This document shows, one piece after another, positions 48,760-61,877 of a stretch of 64,000 nt of DNA. The position numbers and the translations under genes were made by a program. The notes under the pieces were generated by a model. That model saw nothing but the letters and a program-made list of their open reading frames with translations. It had not been told where the DNA came from and did not search any database. Every line of letters begins with the position of its first letter. The stretch's first letter is position 1. The stretch is taken from contig LUCM01002276.1 in assembly GCA_008360955.1 (NCBI GenBank), forward strand, positions 326,972 through 390,971. The letters run 5' to 3'. The DNA comes from Fasciolopsis buskii. Taxonomy: Eukaryota > Platyhelminthes > Trematoda > Plagiorchiida > Fasciolidae.

Positions 48760-51700
48760 GAGCGCGCAAGTGACGCCATTTCCGGATTCACGTGCATTTA
48801 TCCCCAAAATCGTCCGTTTAAACAATGATCAGGTTCTCCAGATTACCATTTTCTTAATTTCCGAAAAATGCCCAATAACATATTCATTCCATTTCCATAA
48901 CAATTCTTTTTTAGCTTCACAGGAGCGACTTTTCAAGGTGGAAGTTTCGTCACTATCATATGGGACAAGTGGAATATGAGGATTCCTGGGGGTTTAACAG
49001 CCTCGTTCACTTTGGTTTGGCGGATCAAATACGACTGAAATTCTCCAAGGTTACCAGGTAGAAGGTGAACTTAAATGAGTTCGATGGCTAGGATTAGTGT
49101 CGGTATGGTTTATGACAATGCAAATAAGTTAATTCCTAAAGGGTAATATGAGCCATTGAATTTAACGATATTAGATCGTCACATGTTAGCCGTTTATCAC
49201 CAAGTTAATGCCATGACATAACTCGTTTCTACCCAATCGATAATTTATTTCTAGTGGCATTCGGCAGTCTGATTTACATCCAGTTGGCGTGAGAGTCACC
49301 TGAAAGTACCTCGGTCTTACTAGTTCCAGTAATTTCGGGTTTAGGCCAAGCAGCAAGAACTGGTGGCAGCCCTTGCTACGTACGGGATCAACAATGAGGG
49401 TGGTGTAATTCACAATTCAATACAGAAACTGAGAATTTAATGCTTACCGACACTGAGACGTGATATTCAGTAGAACCGACATTCAAATAAATTAAATGAA
49501 CTGCTTGTGAAGAGACAATTAATTTCCCCGCGTAAAACTATGAATCCTTTTTTGGCATAAATTCAGCAAAAAAGAAACGAATGAATGGAATTTCAATGGG
49601 CTTCATTTTTGCAAAAATGGTAATAAATTCGCTGCCGTTTGCAGATGATACAGAAATTTGATCCCCAAAATAGTTCATCCCATGGTCTCAGCGACCAATC
49701 ATTTCATGTCAGCTAGAAATTATGAACAGTACACACCTCTACTGGAACATGAACCCGGGACAAAGGACCGCATTTTTCGGACGCTTCAACCATCTGGTTA
49801 CCGACTAGGCTTTTAACCGATCTTTGAAATTTACTGAATAATGTATACACACATGCATATATATCTCACCAGAATGGAATTTGTGGCTTCAGGAGTGTGC
49901 ATGGAAGCTCGTCGTCAAAAAGTTCAAGCATCTAGATGCTACTAACATGTATATATGCGCATAAGTATTGTAGATTATGAATTATTTCCAAAGTTTCTTG
50001 GTCAGTATCCCGTAAGTTTGTCATTTATGAAGTAATAATGGGTCTCCAGAAATATCGTTTATCTAGTTACAGGCTCCTTGTATTGTGTCTGTTTGTAGGC
50101 CGCATTAAGGGTAGTTCAAAATAAGTATAGTTGACTGTAGAGGCAAACATGTGTGGACATGGAGAATCAAATCCCAGTGGAGCATGAAAAGTTCGTATTA
50201 TTTTCGGACCGAATTTCCAGGTTTATCCGGGTGTGTTGCCAGACCTATCTGTCCAAAAAGTGCTTATTATGTAGATTATTCAACCGACACTTTCTTTCTT
50301 ATAAAAAGGCCGAAATAAAATGTAGTTCGATAATCATTGTTGGTCATAAAGGGCAATTCTCATCTGAAAGTGATTTTGATTTGGTCCAAAATTTAATTTG
50401 TTTTAAGTTTCTTTTGACAAGCTGCATTAATCCTTTAAGTTTTCTTCGGGATACTGTAGCAGTAAACTAGAAATGGCGAAGTCTTTGGGCACCACAACGC
50501 GGGCTTAATAATCCATCTAAAAGCTTCACTCAGTATACTTTTTTCTGTTTGCGCTTTTGCATTGTTTCGCATCAAACAAGTTTCTGAATAAATTGCCTAT
50601 TCTGAATCTGAGTGAGGACTAAGACAACCTTCGCGTTATCTTGACTACTCGTTGGCAAGCTCACGTGATTAAATGCTGCAAGAGCATTTAGCGCATATTC
50701 ATTCCCCTTTGAGGATACCAGAATGGTTAAGGATCATTCATTCGACTCTCCTGGTAGGAAAGAAGTAAGGTAGCAATCAGAAGCGTTCGATAAAATATGA
50801 CAAATTGAGATTCATACGAAAACCTCGGTTGACCATTTCTGATGACCAAAATCCGGGAGAAGACGTCATCGGAAGCCATTAATATGCTAACAGTAAAAGA
50901 GACTGAGATAAAAAAGTTACTTAACTTGTAGTGAAAAGAATTACGATTTCCAGGTTTCTTATCACTGCACTCCTCACAGGTTAGAGTGGACTCTTTAACG
51001 GTTTGCCACACGTCAAGTAGTTGGAGGTCACCCAGGTGGAGAGTGGATAAATTACTATTGTCCAGAATCAGACTGAACAATACCGACAAATCAGATATAG
51101 GATGAATTGCTCCGTTTTCAAAATCGGCCTTTCCAGAAGAATTGAATGAATCAGATAATTTTTGTTCTTTTGGCAGTTACGTCGTGTAGAATGAAATAAC
51201 TCTGCACACCTGCCATTTTATGTCCTCTGTGAAGTCGGAATGGTGTTTGAAGATCCGCCGAGTACACACGGAGGATAAAGATAAGAAGACAGTTGGTATT
51301 TTGATCCCTCATGGCTTCCCGGTATTTCCATTATTCAGTGAGCTTCAGACATAAATGTGCAGCGAATAGGCGGAGATGTTTGCTTAGCAAATTATGAAAA
51401 CTCATAGGCAGGATCCCTTTAAGTGTGCAGTTCTGTAGGAAGAGTAATGGTACGGAAATAAATCTTGAGGTTCCGTCAATCAAAAGGCAAAGCGATTTGG
51501 AAACAGCCATCAGTCTGTCCTGTGTAGAGCGAATTAAAATGTTGGGTCCTGGTCGTTCATCTGAATGGTTACAGACATTGGTCAATACGATTATCTGCGA
51601 TATCCAGAAATACACGTGTTCAAACTGGTTCTACTCAAAAAGCCCTTCACTTCTCTGGATGTTGCATATCTGTTTCCTGCTAGGCAGTGGCTAGAAGTAT

Positions 51701-52251
51701 AGGATTGTAGAACACAAAGTGTGTCGCCAAAACTCTGGGACCAATTGGCACAGTCAATCTGAAACTGGAGGCTTTCCTGGTTTAATGTTGTCTTTGGAAC
51801 ATCACCTAAGGGTCGCATGATTTGCAGGTGGGACGTAAAAGCTGACCACCAACAAAATAAATGGCGCAGTGTCATACTTGATTTACTGATGGTTACCTCA
51901 ACGCTGATGGTATGGACATTCCGTTAGCCTTATTACAACAGTCTTTTTTAGCTCGCGATAGAAGCTACTAGACGAGATCCTTCAATACGACACCTACTTC
52001 CAAACTATTTAGGCGTTTAACGCACCCAGACATTTGATTGGTATTGCTTTATTTGTCTTTGTAAGGCCCCTGGTTCCACGGCATCGGTTTTGATTGATGA
52101 CGATGAATGTCCTCTGAACTGAATACAGACACGCTCGTCAGACAATATAGATTACGGCAGGGATGAGAATCTACTAGGCAAACGCTCCCATTTTTACGGG
52201 GAACTCAGTAGGTGAACCCATGGAAAAGGGTACAGGTGATAAACTTTCATG

Positions 52252-52280
52252 GTCATCATCATTATCATCATCACCGTCAT
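52252..52280. repeat. (ATC)n microsatellite, degenerate
   Basis: Interrupted TCATCATCATTATCATCATCACC run. Confidence 0.85.
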
Positions 52281-54184
52281 GATTAAAACAAAGCGAATAG
52301 ATTAATCCATTGTCTAACTACACATTCATTTGCTGTTGTGGACAATGAAATGCAGCTTGTTCGGATAGCCATGCAACTTGTGTTGCAATCCAAAAGCCGA
52401 AACTGAATGTCGCAACCACGAAGAGTGCAACGTAACTTTGCTCGTGGCTATCGGTGGATTATGATGGAGATTAATCTCACCGGCTAATGCCCGGCGGAAA
52501 GTACCTTGAAGGAACTTATTGAATTCACTATCCTTATCCCAGGCAATTGAGGATAACACTTTGTATGGTTGTATGGGAACGGTTTAGACCGATGGCTGTT
52601 AAACATTCCCCGGTCAGAATCCCAACACAACCGTACATTGTCGAAGGCAGGCAAATTCCAAAAGGGGATTTGTTGCTTCTTGCTGACCACCCATTTGTAT
52701 CAGTCTGGGGCCATGAAACCTCATACAATTCGTGTGAAGAGTAAAACTGTTCAACAAGCCAAACTCCAAAACCGACACCAGGTAGACTTAACTGGGATGA
52801 CCACGTTATTGGTGAGCATCGGTATCTCATCAAGTCAAACACAATATGAAGAAATCCTCAATATGATTCCCAAAATAGACCAATTAGTATAATCTGCAGC
52901 AGCAAAAAGCTTCAACTGCTCACCCAGTTTATCTTATACAAGTGCCCCCTTGGATGCGCAACTCACTGGGTATCATTTAAAAGGAATTTTTCATGTCTTT
53001 TTACTTTGTCAAAGATACCAGGAAATAGACTATTTTCAGATCGGCAGTCACTCGCAGTGTGCGAATTCCAAATTGGAAACTTGGTCAACTACTTCTCAGG
53101 AATAAATATGCAAAATGTTCTTTCGTTATTTTTCAGCTTTTTAGCCCCGTTATTAATGAAATAAAAACGCAAATCATTTTCAAATCAAGGTCCGCGGTGG
53201 TCAAATGGCTACCAGGTGGGGGAAAATTAACCGGTGGACAACGGGAACATTCACATTATTATTACTGTCGTTATTACTATTACCATTGAATTGAGCATAC
53301 AAACTCCATGTGCTTGCAGAAACATGGTATTTTGCCAATATGAATGCAGAATAACAGTCTTTTCAGCATCTCCGAGAAAAAATCTGTGGCGAGTGGTGAT
53401 GTCATTTTTAACCATTTGTCGTGAAGTTGAGGTAATTTCAAGTTGTTAGGGTTATAGCCTGAAGTACGAAACTAGCCCGTTCTAGAGGCGCAAAGCAAAT
53501 GATGCATTTGCAAAATACATTGCACAATAGAGCATTCACAGTTATGGCATATTTTTTCTGAAGTTATCGGAGATGTTTACCGCATTTCACGGTGGAGTTG
53601 TTCAGCAGAGGTTAATCAATATATCGAAATGAGTGTGAAGAATCACTGAAATTCCTAACTGGCAACCGTTAATTTGCTCCCTTTCATCTGTAGCGCCAAT
53701 CTGAAAGATGCAAGATTGGATTTGTAGATCGATTAATGTAGTGGCCGGAACCTCCTGTAAGTGGTTAATCAATAGAACAAAACGTTTCACCAACAAATCC
53801 CATATGCGGAAGACTGTGGGGGATAGAAGCGTATTTATTCTTGTCTAATAGCTTGCTACATTTGGTCATTTCTCTCTTTCATGTCGTGAACTACTAGGCT
53901 TATTTCGTCAGATTTACTCCCACCACCATCGCTGGCCTAACCCCAAAACATTATACCCGCAAAATGGAAGACAATATAATACATTTGCCGTCGACTATTT
54001 GCTTGTTGTACAAGAGAATAATGACAAACAAAGGGTGAAGAAGACAGGAAAAAAGTTAGCAAAAACCAGATTTTCCAGTGTATGCATAAACCGTGATGAT
54101 TGGTTTGGTAACTAGAGAGGTTAATGCGTAATGAGCATTGCATTTGCTTTCAACATTAATGAAGGATAAAAATCACTCCTTTGT

Positions 54185-54661
54185 TTGCTAACACATGTTG
54201 AGGAAAAGTACATCGAGATCATCCTCGAGGAAGGACTACTTGGAATAAGGACCGCTGGCAACCGGCTACTCATAACTGATTTGTTCACGAATGGCGACTT
54301 AGAAACTTCAGGTGGTACGGTGACAGAAACACAGTTGATTTATTTCTCTCGGTCAGCAGACAGAGGCAAGTACGGAGGACGATTCTATGTTGTCAAAAAT
54401 GAGGTTTCAGAGCCACTTTGCATTCGCATACAGACCAGGTGCTCATTCGTGGTCAACGGTAAATATGCCTTCTTGTGCATAGGCATTCTGTGTGTACTTA
54501 TTACCACTTGGGGTAACCGTCACTGTTCTTACAATGAGAACTTTGCCCGGAAGCGCCCGGTATTACCGCTGCGCTTTGCCATTGAAAGTTTAACTTCAGC
54601 CTGTAGTTCAACAGGCAGTGTGTATGAACAAAACTTTCCAGCCCTCGCTGAGATTATCTGA
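54185..54661 (+). other. Unrecognised 158-codon open frame
   Basis: A long + strand frame inside PKG intron 2 with normal amino-acid composition. A Cys/Ile/Leu-rich hydrophobic stretch in the middle could be a membrane segment. No domain, acceptor or donor is convincing. The PKG exons flanking the intron join without it, so it is not a constitutive PKG exon. Probably chance or a decayed repeat. Confidence 0.18.
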
Positions 54662-56837
54662 AGGTGAGTATCATACCTTATCGACTACGTGATTTTTTCC
54701 TCAGATATTCAAAAACAACCTTATCTTAAATTTTTTCGCATCAACCCCTTTCATTCCCATGAGCGCTAGGGAGCCAGCCACCCGCGGTTCATTGAGTAGA
54801 TACCTTGAACACTGGGCTATGGACGATTTGACGCTCAAATGTGAATTAATACACAAAGACGAGGTCACGCTTTTGTAATGAACGTGACTGCGGTTATCTG
54901 ACTACCCTACTCTATTACCTTAGCTGGCGTTTCCAAACACTTATATTTTGCTTATGCTTGCTTTCAAAAGGAAGTAAAAAATTTAGAATAATTAGCAGAT
55001 AGAATATCAAACATAATATAAGTCTGCCGGCTTATATAAAGTTGTTAAATGCTTTTCACGCAGATTACCGGCACTATAACAGTAAGTACTGTGAGGTTTT
55101 CGCTTCCGGTTTTCCAAATCGATTCCTGTCACCGTCGGGCCGTTTCCCAGCTCAGAGTTCGTGATTGGTCTCCACGTTGTAGCCGAACAATAACTTTGCC
55201 AAAATTTTAATACATTAGAAAATTCAGTGATTGATATACATCAAAGCGATTTAAAAATCAGCCAGCATGTTTTTGAGACTGCGTCTAATGACTGTTTTGT
55301 CAGCTCGCGATCTTTCGATTCGCATATTGCGTAGTATCACTGATTTCGGTTAAAAGGTTTCCGATATCACTGTGAGGTGATTGGGTGTGATTAGGTAGTA
55401 GTAAAGCTCTCGGTTGCTGGACATCATAAAAATAGATCACCAAACTCGGAAACTTGACTATTTGTGCCTTTGTACTATGTGGGATTTTACTATCCGGTAT
55501 AGACTGGGAGGGCTGAGGGCGGGGGAAGGAATTTCGAGCCCAAGCAATGTGCTTGTGTTTCGGATACCCATTGAAAATGACTGTACTCTTTCTGGTTCAA
55601 ATCTCTCTCTAAATCCAGTTTGATAATCTAAATGCAGCTTATTTGCATATTTTTGAGAAGTTCAAATAGAAGATAAACAAATTGCCTAATTTCATTGTTC
55701 CACCGAACCTTTGAAGTTTGGCATCCCTTCAGAGTCCTCGATCAGCACGTGTACCCACTGAAGTTCTTCAGAAGTATATTGAATAAGCATTCCATCTTCG
55801 AATGCATGCAGCGATTCACTATTCACGGTCATTTATAACCCCCTTTTCTATCCAGTATCCATTTAATTAGCATGCGGACCTTTCTATTTATAGTTGTATA
55901 AATGAATTAAGAACAATTTCATGAAAAGGTGTCGTGCCCTAACAGATTCCATAACTTACTTGATCTGCCTGGGTAAATGGTAGGAGCACTGTTGGTTGCA
56001 TTAATCACGCCTACAGGAAAATGAATTGATGTTTCGTTGAAGAAAATCAGATAGAATAATTCTCGAAGATAAAAGGATCAAAATGGGACTTCATTTCATT
56101 GGCTTATATCATCAGCAAACAACTGCTGCCGGTGGTTTATTTGTGGACTGTTCTACTGAGAGCCCTTTGGCTGGCTGCGCTACATTTCTGCTCTGGCTGC
56201 AGTCGCATCATCAATTTAAAGAATATGCTTTTCATAATAGGCTTTGTTCGTTGTTATCCAATGTCGGATTTACTCCTACTCAAACACGTTCCATAAATCT
56301 CAATTTGAGTGGACTTAACTGCGCAGATACACCCGGGGATTTCCCACTAAACCGAAAATACGTATTCTCACTGGTTGACAGGCTGCTCTTAAATGCATCT
56401 GGCCAACCAAAATGCGTTTCATCTCTACTGAGTATCAAGGTCACAAAATTACCTGATCTATATCGCACTGTTCTCTCTGGGATTCATGTCCATACTTGTG
56501 AGATTTGCACTCAAGATTCATGACCAAATTGACATGTTGTGGAAACCCAATATCCATCCAAGGCATTGCTGTGTACCAACTGGACAGACAATGCAGTGTT
56601 AAGGAAATCAAAGGTGGTTTGGCCACACAATTTCCTCCTGATCATGGAAGTCGGAACCACTTTATTCATATTCATTTGACCGTCTAGCTATTCAGTGTCG
56701 TTCAAAGTTTTCTCAGCATAGAAGCACAATTATAACAAACCTGTATATTGCACCCTTTTTGCACACAAACTGATATTTAGTCATTTTTCGATTATTATTT
56801 GCTGTTCCTGATCTCGTCTGTGTACTACAGCCTATAC

Positions 56838-57021
56838 ATCATCGTGGGTGATTTTAATTACGCCTCGACACTTTTCCTTATTGTTTGATTTGACTGAACC
56901 ATCAGTTTCCCCAACCAGAACTAACTCCACCCTAGATAGAATTACTAATAATCATACCAAGCTATTCCATTTTCAACTGCGTCTTTCAGTATCAACCAGT
57001 GATCACTGTCTGTTAGTTTGA
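56838..57021 (+). mobile_element. LINE endonuclease fragment (CR1/Jockey-like), frameshifted
   Basis: IIVGDFNYAST (56838 onward) is the DFN block of an apurinic-type LINE endonuclease. After a stop and a frame change, PTRTNSTLDRITNN (56911 onward) matches the usual PTR..S.LD...TN block. STSDHCLLV follows, with the catalytic SDH at 56998-57006. The three blocks are in the right order and at plausible spacing. Further decayed LINE linker sequence may extend to about 57330 (REDFSREN-like residues near 57090). The copy is inactive. It could be part of the same family as the reverse transcriptase remnant at 9.7-11.1 kb. Confidence 0.75.
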
Positions 57022-57588
57022 AAACCTAAAGTCTATTTGCAGACAGCTTTCCGATCTTTGAAGAAGTCTAAACAAATTAAAATTAGACAGCGTGATTTTT
57101 CTCGAGAAAACATTCTTCTTCTTCCTGGATCACTTTTCATCCAAGATCGTGGCTTTCTTTTGGATTTCTAAACAATAATATTGATCACTTTCTAGATACA
57201 CTCAATTTATTTTTTGGCACATGTTCTTCCGTAGAAACACTTTTCCCTATAATGGCCATATTGTTTCACCAACACTGAAGACCTTAAGGTGACGGAAGGC
57301 TCACTTCTGCAAATTACAGGATTCGCACGAAGTCAGATTGTTTTTGTAATTAATATCAACGAATCGACTTGGAAATCATAACAGAGTCGTTCCGTATGCT
57401 CGGCTGACCATCCTTCGGATTTTAGCTCCCACAACCAAATTCAGGTAGTCCGAATTTTTTGACCGGAACTGGTGCCTTAGTGAAAACACGTATGCTTTTC
57501 AGCTGGAAAGCCTGAATTCAACCATGTGATGAAATGGAGAATGCGCACCACTAGGAAGGAAATTCGAGTCCAATACTTCCCGCGTGTT

Positions 57589-57604
57589 AGGTTGGCCGGA
57601 TGAC
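57589..57604. repeat. Short dispersed motif AGGTTGGCCGGATGAC
   Basis: Matches GGTTGGCCGGGTGAC at 61102-61116 with one mismatch. It probably marks the same dispersed repeat family. An ATTCGAGTCC B-box-like motif lies just upstream at about 57561. Confidence 0.4.
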
Positions 57605-59159
57605 TTGAGGTATAAACCTCAGGCAATACGTGAACACCACAATCAAGTGGTAAAACTCCAATCTCACGGAATGCTACCCATGTATTTGGGAGATAAAAAA
57701 AGTCATTTCATTCAATAAACCGATGCACTGGAATAGTGATGCTGTGCAAAGTGTTGACACCACCGCTACGTGTTCTGCGCTATATGGAAAGAATTTGTTC
57801 GCCTCATGTCCCACGTCATTTGAGACGCAGTTATTTTCGCTACTGGACACGAAGACTCGGTAGGTGTAAGCTGTGGATAGGTTATAACACGTCACATTAA
57901 GTAACCGTTAAAATAGATTTAGTTGTTTTCGCTGTCATTTTTGTTTTTGGTCCCTAGTCCATTGGAAACGATGAGTCAATTCACCACCGAAATCAATATC
58001 AATAGGTCTCAGATTTCTTGGAATTTGTCGTCTAACTGAAAATTCAGTCTTGATCAAAAATGTTTACGACTGGAATTCGCTAACGCCTGGTTAATCGCTA
58101 CACCTGATCCATAGGAGGCTTACATGGCCCTTTCCCATCCGATGGTTTATGGTATTAGTTGCTGGTCTCCATCATCCTTTTAGGGAACGCTGTCTGCTAG
58201 GGGGCATGGCCTTCCCTTTGTACTCATCCGTTAGTCATATCATAAATACAGGTGTGGCAATGGAACCTACCGGACAGAATTGGAAAAATCAACCGGGAAA
58301 CCCCTTATAGTCACTTTCATCTAATCAATGTTCCTTAATAGATCTGAAACGAACACTAAGCAGCGCCGAGACAAGACCAGCTTTGTTAGTCAGGATTCTC
58401 ACCGTGTGATGTGAGGGCATGAGAGATAGAAAAGAACACGAAGCTTGGTGCAACAACTGATTGACTGAGTCCGCCTTGCACCGTCAAGCCGGTGTTGATT
58501 ATTGACCGTCACGTTTAATCTAGGTCTGGATGAACTTCGTCATACTACCCAGTTGGTTACTCTTGTTGGATAAATAAATAACAAATAACTAACCAAAATT
58601 TATTAAATGAACGAGTCCCCGTCTAATTTAGCTATTAATAACAGTGAATCAAGATGAAAAATAAGATTTAAAACATATGCAATTACAGTAAATTTAGTTA
58701 TTCTTTTCATCAATGCCCCACGGTCCGTAGTATTCCCATTCCTTCTGCTAACTCAAGTAAAAGGTTCGCCACTCCGTGGCTGGGCAGTTCTGAATGCCTC
58801 CGGCATGGAATATCGGGAGAACTATCAGATACGGACGTGACTGACTGTCAGATAATCCAGTGTGCATCTGTTTTCTCCCAGGCGATTTTACCACCTTAAC
58901 CTCTGAAACGTGAAATTCTGACCGCATCTTGACGTGGTGTGACGACTTGCGAGCATCTGTAACCCAACTAGACATACAGGATGGTTTATCTTAAACCAAA
59001 GATTCAATAAAAATTGGAAGGTCAGTGGGTAGAGGCCTGACTATGCAGTCTTTTGTTCCTCCGGCAGAGATCAATTTAACCTGCCAAATGGAAAATGATG
59101 CGGAAGGGTAAGTGGTCCAGGTAGGTGAAAGTCCATTCGAGTTCATAGCGCTGGACTTA

Positions 59160-59870
59160 GATCGATCACATTACCATCGGTCACCGGTGGTGTCGATCAA
59201 CCGAGGATTGTCGGCCGTTCTGGCCCAAACATGTGGACGCAGACCACGCTTTGGTCTGAGCTTACTTTTGTTTGCGCCTAGTTCGTGGTCACACCAGCAC
59301 AAAAGCCATTAGTCCGATAGAGCTGGCTGTAGACGACAATCGCTGAATTTAATTTCAACCGGAACTACCAATACTGTTGTCGTCTCAACAAAATGTCCAG
59401 GAACCGAGCGAACACTAGGAACCAATCGAAGAAGCTCTGCACTCAACGGCGTCTGCTACGCAGGACTACTTGCCATGTAAACTCAGGAACAATGGATTTT
59501 CTCAAATTCATTTGCATTGATAGATTTGTCTCCCCGAATGCGACCCAACATGAAACACGTATATCCCTGAGAGGTCAAACTACCAGGATTTTGAGAAATA
59601 ACTGGGAGCATTGGTGGATAGAAAGGTGTAGGAAAATGGGAAAGGCTGCGGTTGTCGGAAATAGTTTCAACGTTCACCGACTGATTAGGAATACTGGTTC
59701 ACAGAAGACGAGCGTAGACGGGGTGATTAAAGACTCCGAAGATACACTGATTCACCCTCAAGATCTTCTTGACCTACCTGAGCTTTGCCTGCGATTCGGA
59801 GAAGAGTGGACACATCAGTTGATATCACATGACCGATACTACTTAGCCGAAAATTGGAATAATTAATTAT
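59160..59870 (+). mobile_element. RTE-like LINE fragment (end of endonuclease to linker)
   Basis: DADHALV at 59236-59256 resembles the last endonuclease block (S/T-DHALV) of RTE elements and is followed by a stop. The frame at 59393-59866 reads WWIERCRKMGKAAVVGNS and then LIRNTGSQK, with VIKDSEDTLIH shortly after. That is the linker between endonuclease and reverse transcriptase in trematode RTE elements (EMEKA..GN...L..LIR.TG form, then a D.G..I block). The reverse transcriptase itself is not visible downstream. A dead fragment lying in PKG intron 2, with the same orientation as the gene. Confidence 0.68.
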
Positions 59871-61101
59871 CAGTAAGTAAAATGTCATCAAATTCTGATC
59901 TTAGAAATACATTTCCACCATCAGTTCCTGGTGGGTATAATAGTACTAGAGCAGCGGTTACTTGAATAAGATATCTGTTACCTTGAAATATTAGATGTTC
60001 TGTACCCCGATCCGCTCCATTCGTCACCACATCTGATCTGCTGGAACCTTACGTGGTTGTATGTCAGTTAAATTTCCACGGACACAGTTTCTCTTCCCTT
60101 CCGCTGTAGCCGCGTGGTGGGCTTCATCGGCTATAAGGCATATCCCACCCATACTCTCGTGAACCAAGAGCATCAAACAATTCAGACGCTATACTCACCG
60201 CAAGCAGAAACAGTCAGGTTGCATAAATTCCCAGGTAAGAATCAATATTTCCGATGCTGTGGGCACAGTTTGTGGGCTGAATCCTTTCACCTGTCTGACG
60301 TTTCGATTGTAACAGATCGCAGTCCTCATTTTAAGCTTTCTTGGTGCATGACAGCGCAGAAATATATACTGCACCCCATTACACCCCGGGATTTATCACT
60401 TCTCCTAGCACACTGTCCCAGCCTATTATCCAGTCTGTCCATTATTTGACCGCAAACTGTTTTACGCTGATCCTAATCACGAAGCAGAGACAAAAATATA
60501 TTTGTACCAACGTTCAACTCACATATGCGCATTCATGACACCCCCGTGTCGAATAACAAAAGCAACTAACATTGACAACTAATGGACAGTATCCATAAGA
60601 AAATTGCGTGAACTCGATATCTGTCGGTAACAGTAGTGAACATGCTTGCAACAGCAAGCAAAACTCATATTGTTCAAAGGCAATTTCCACACCTTTGATT
60701 GCTGAATTTGCCGTTGCGGTTATCTACTACCTAACAACATAATCGCGGGCCAGTCGTATGCAGGTGTTGCTTTGGCTAACGCCGCAGCGTTTGTAACAAG
60801 CATAAAATAGTTACGGTTGTCAGCAGATTGTGCCGGCCAAATATCGCATTATTGAACTGCACTAATATTAAATATGTTTGAAAACGACGACGAATTTCCT
60901 GTCATAATAAATGCTTCACGCAAAAGCGTTTTTTAAATTAGTTCCTTACTTTTAGTATTGCCCAAAATTTTTTTCATTACTTAGAGTACGAGGCACGTCT
61001 TAGCCGCTAGGGCCCAGTTCACGGTGGAGGACCCGCCAACCATAACCGCGAGAAACCGAACCTCTTAAAATCACATGAGGTCTCAACAAGCCAGATCTAA
61101 C

Positions 61102-61222
61102 GGTTGGCCGGGTGACAGCGTACCGCCGTCGAACGCCTAAGGAATCGTTGAGGGGGGTAGGTTTCGAACCTCTGACGGTTTTGATGTGATAGACATTTGA
61201 TCCATTTGACTAACGGCGGTTA
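61102..61222 (-). repeat. tRNA-related SINE-like repeat (candidate)
   Basis: On the minus strand from 61222: ACCGCCGTTAGTCAAATGG (tRNA-like 5' end and A box), then a spacer, then AGAGGTTCGAAACC (B box, 61160-61173). The T-arm pairs only partly and no good anticodon arm forms, so it is tRNA-derived rather than a tRNA. The motif GGTTGGCCGGGTGAC at the left end is shared with 57.59 kb. Related heads containing GTCAAATGG or TTCAAATGG also occur near 53.19 and 46.51 kb. Confidence 0.4.
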
Positions 61223-61763
61223 AATTCCTCAGCCAGATGCAGTGCATCACCATAGGAACAGCGACAAGCTGCTCTTCAGTGTTCCCATTTAACAATTGTG
61301 TTCGATGTCTATCAAATGCTGAACATAGTGCACACTAGAAATTTTGACAACGTCATTTGATAGAAAAATGAAAAACGACGTGAGTTCGTTTTTGTCACGG
61401 CAACGAAGATATGCCGATGCACGAAAATCTCAAACTACCGCTAGCAAATGGTAATATTCTCTCGCCCTGGCGATTTTTCGAGTAAAAATTGGGCACCGAA
61501 TAATAGCAGCACATCCAAAGTTTGGCGGCGATCCACGTCATTTACGATATATGATTGAAGACTAGTTTCATCGAGCGTATGCCAAAAGTCTTCTACCGTC
61601 TTGCTGGTTGTACGGAAACCAAAAGTTTATTGAAGTGCTAGGCAGATGTGATGAAAAATTCAGTCAAATTTCACCCGTTTGTTAGTGAACCAAGTTTCTC
61701 AAGTTGAACCGGTCAGTAAAAAATTGTTTTGTTGTTCCTTGAACTCTTTTTCGTTCATTGCAG

Positions 61764-61877
61764 ATGGCTATGTCGAAGTACTCCGATCCGGAGAACGGAT
61801 TAGAGAAATGGGTCCAGGAACCGTATTTGGTGAACTGGCTATTCTGTACAACTGTACTAGGACAGCCAGTGTCAAAG
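61764..61877 (+). CDS. PRKG1: cGMP-dependent protein kinase, coding exon 3: phosphate-binding cassette of cGMP site A
   Basis: Starts after TTCATTGCAG and joins exon 2 in phase 1 (G+AT gives Asp): DGYVEVLRSGERIREMGPG, then the phosphate-binding cassette FGELAILYNCTRTASVK. The cassette Arg that binds the cyclic phosphate is present, and so is the Thr next to it that gives PKG its preference for cGMP over cAMP (TRTAS). The core FGELAILYNCTRTA is identical to the vertebrate enzyme as I know it. The donor is AAAG|GTAAGC, phase 1. Secure. Confidence 0.97.

Larger units (their letters stand above)
42497..61763 (+). other. PKG intron 2 (about 19.3 kb)
   Basis: Bounded by GTGAGC at 42497 and TCGTTCATTGCAG at 61763, in phase 1. 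The exons on either side join within one conserved block (VYVLE|DGYVEV), so no PKG coding exon is missing between them. It contains the minus-strand split ORF at 48 kb, two LINE fragments, tRNA-like pieces and several microsatellites. Frames such as 43236-43742 (-), 50727-51089 (-), 54185-54661 (+) and 56083-56523 (+) carry no motif I recognise. Confidence 0.85.

Noticed and set aside
56083..56523. A 146-codon + strand ORF
   Set aside because: No recognisable domain and no splice context. It precedes a LINE endonuclease fragment and may be decayed repeat sequence or chance.
61102..61222. Functional tRNA gene
   Set aside because: A and B boxes are present, but the T-arm pairs poorly and no anticodon stem forms; treated as SINE-like.
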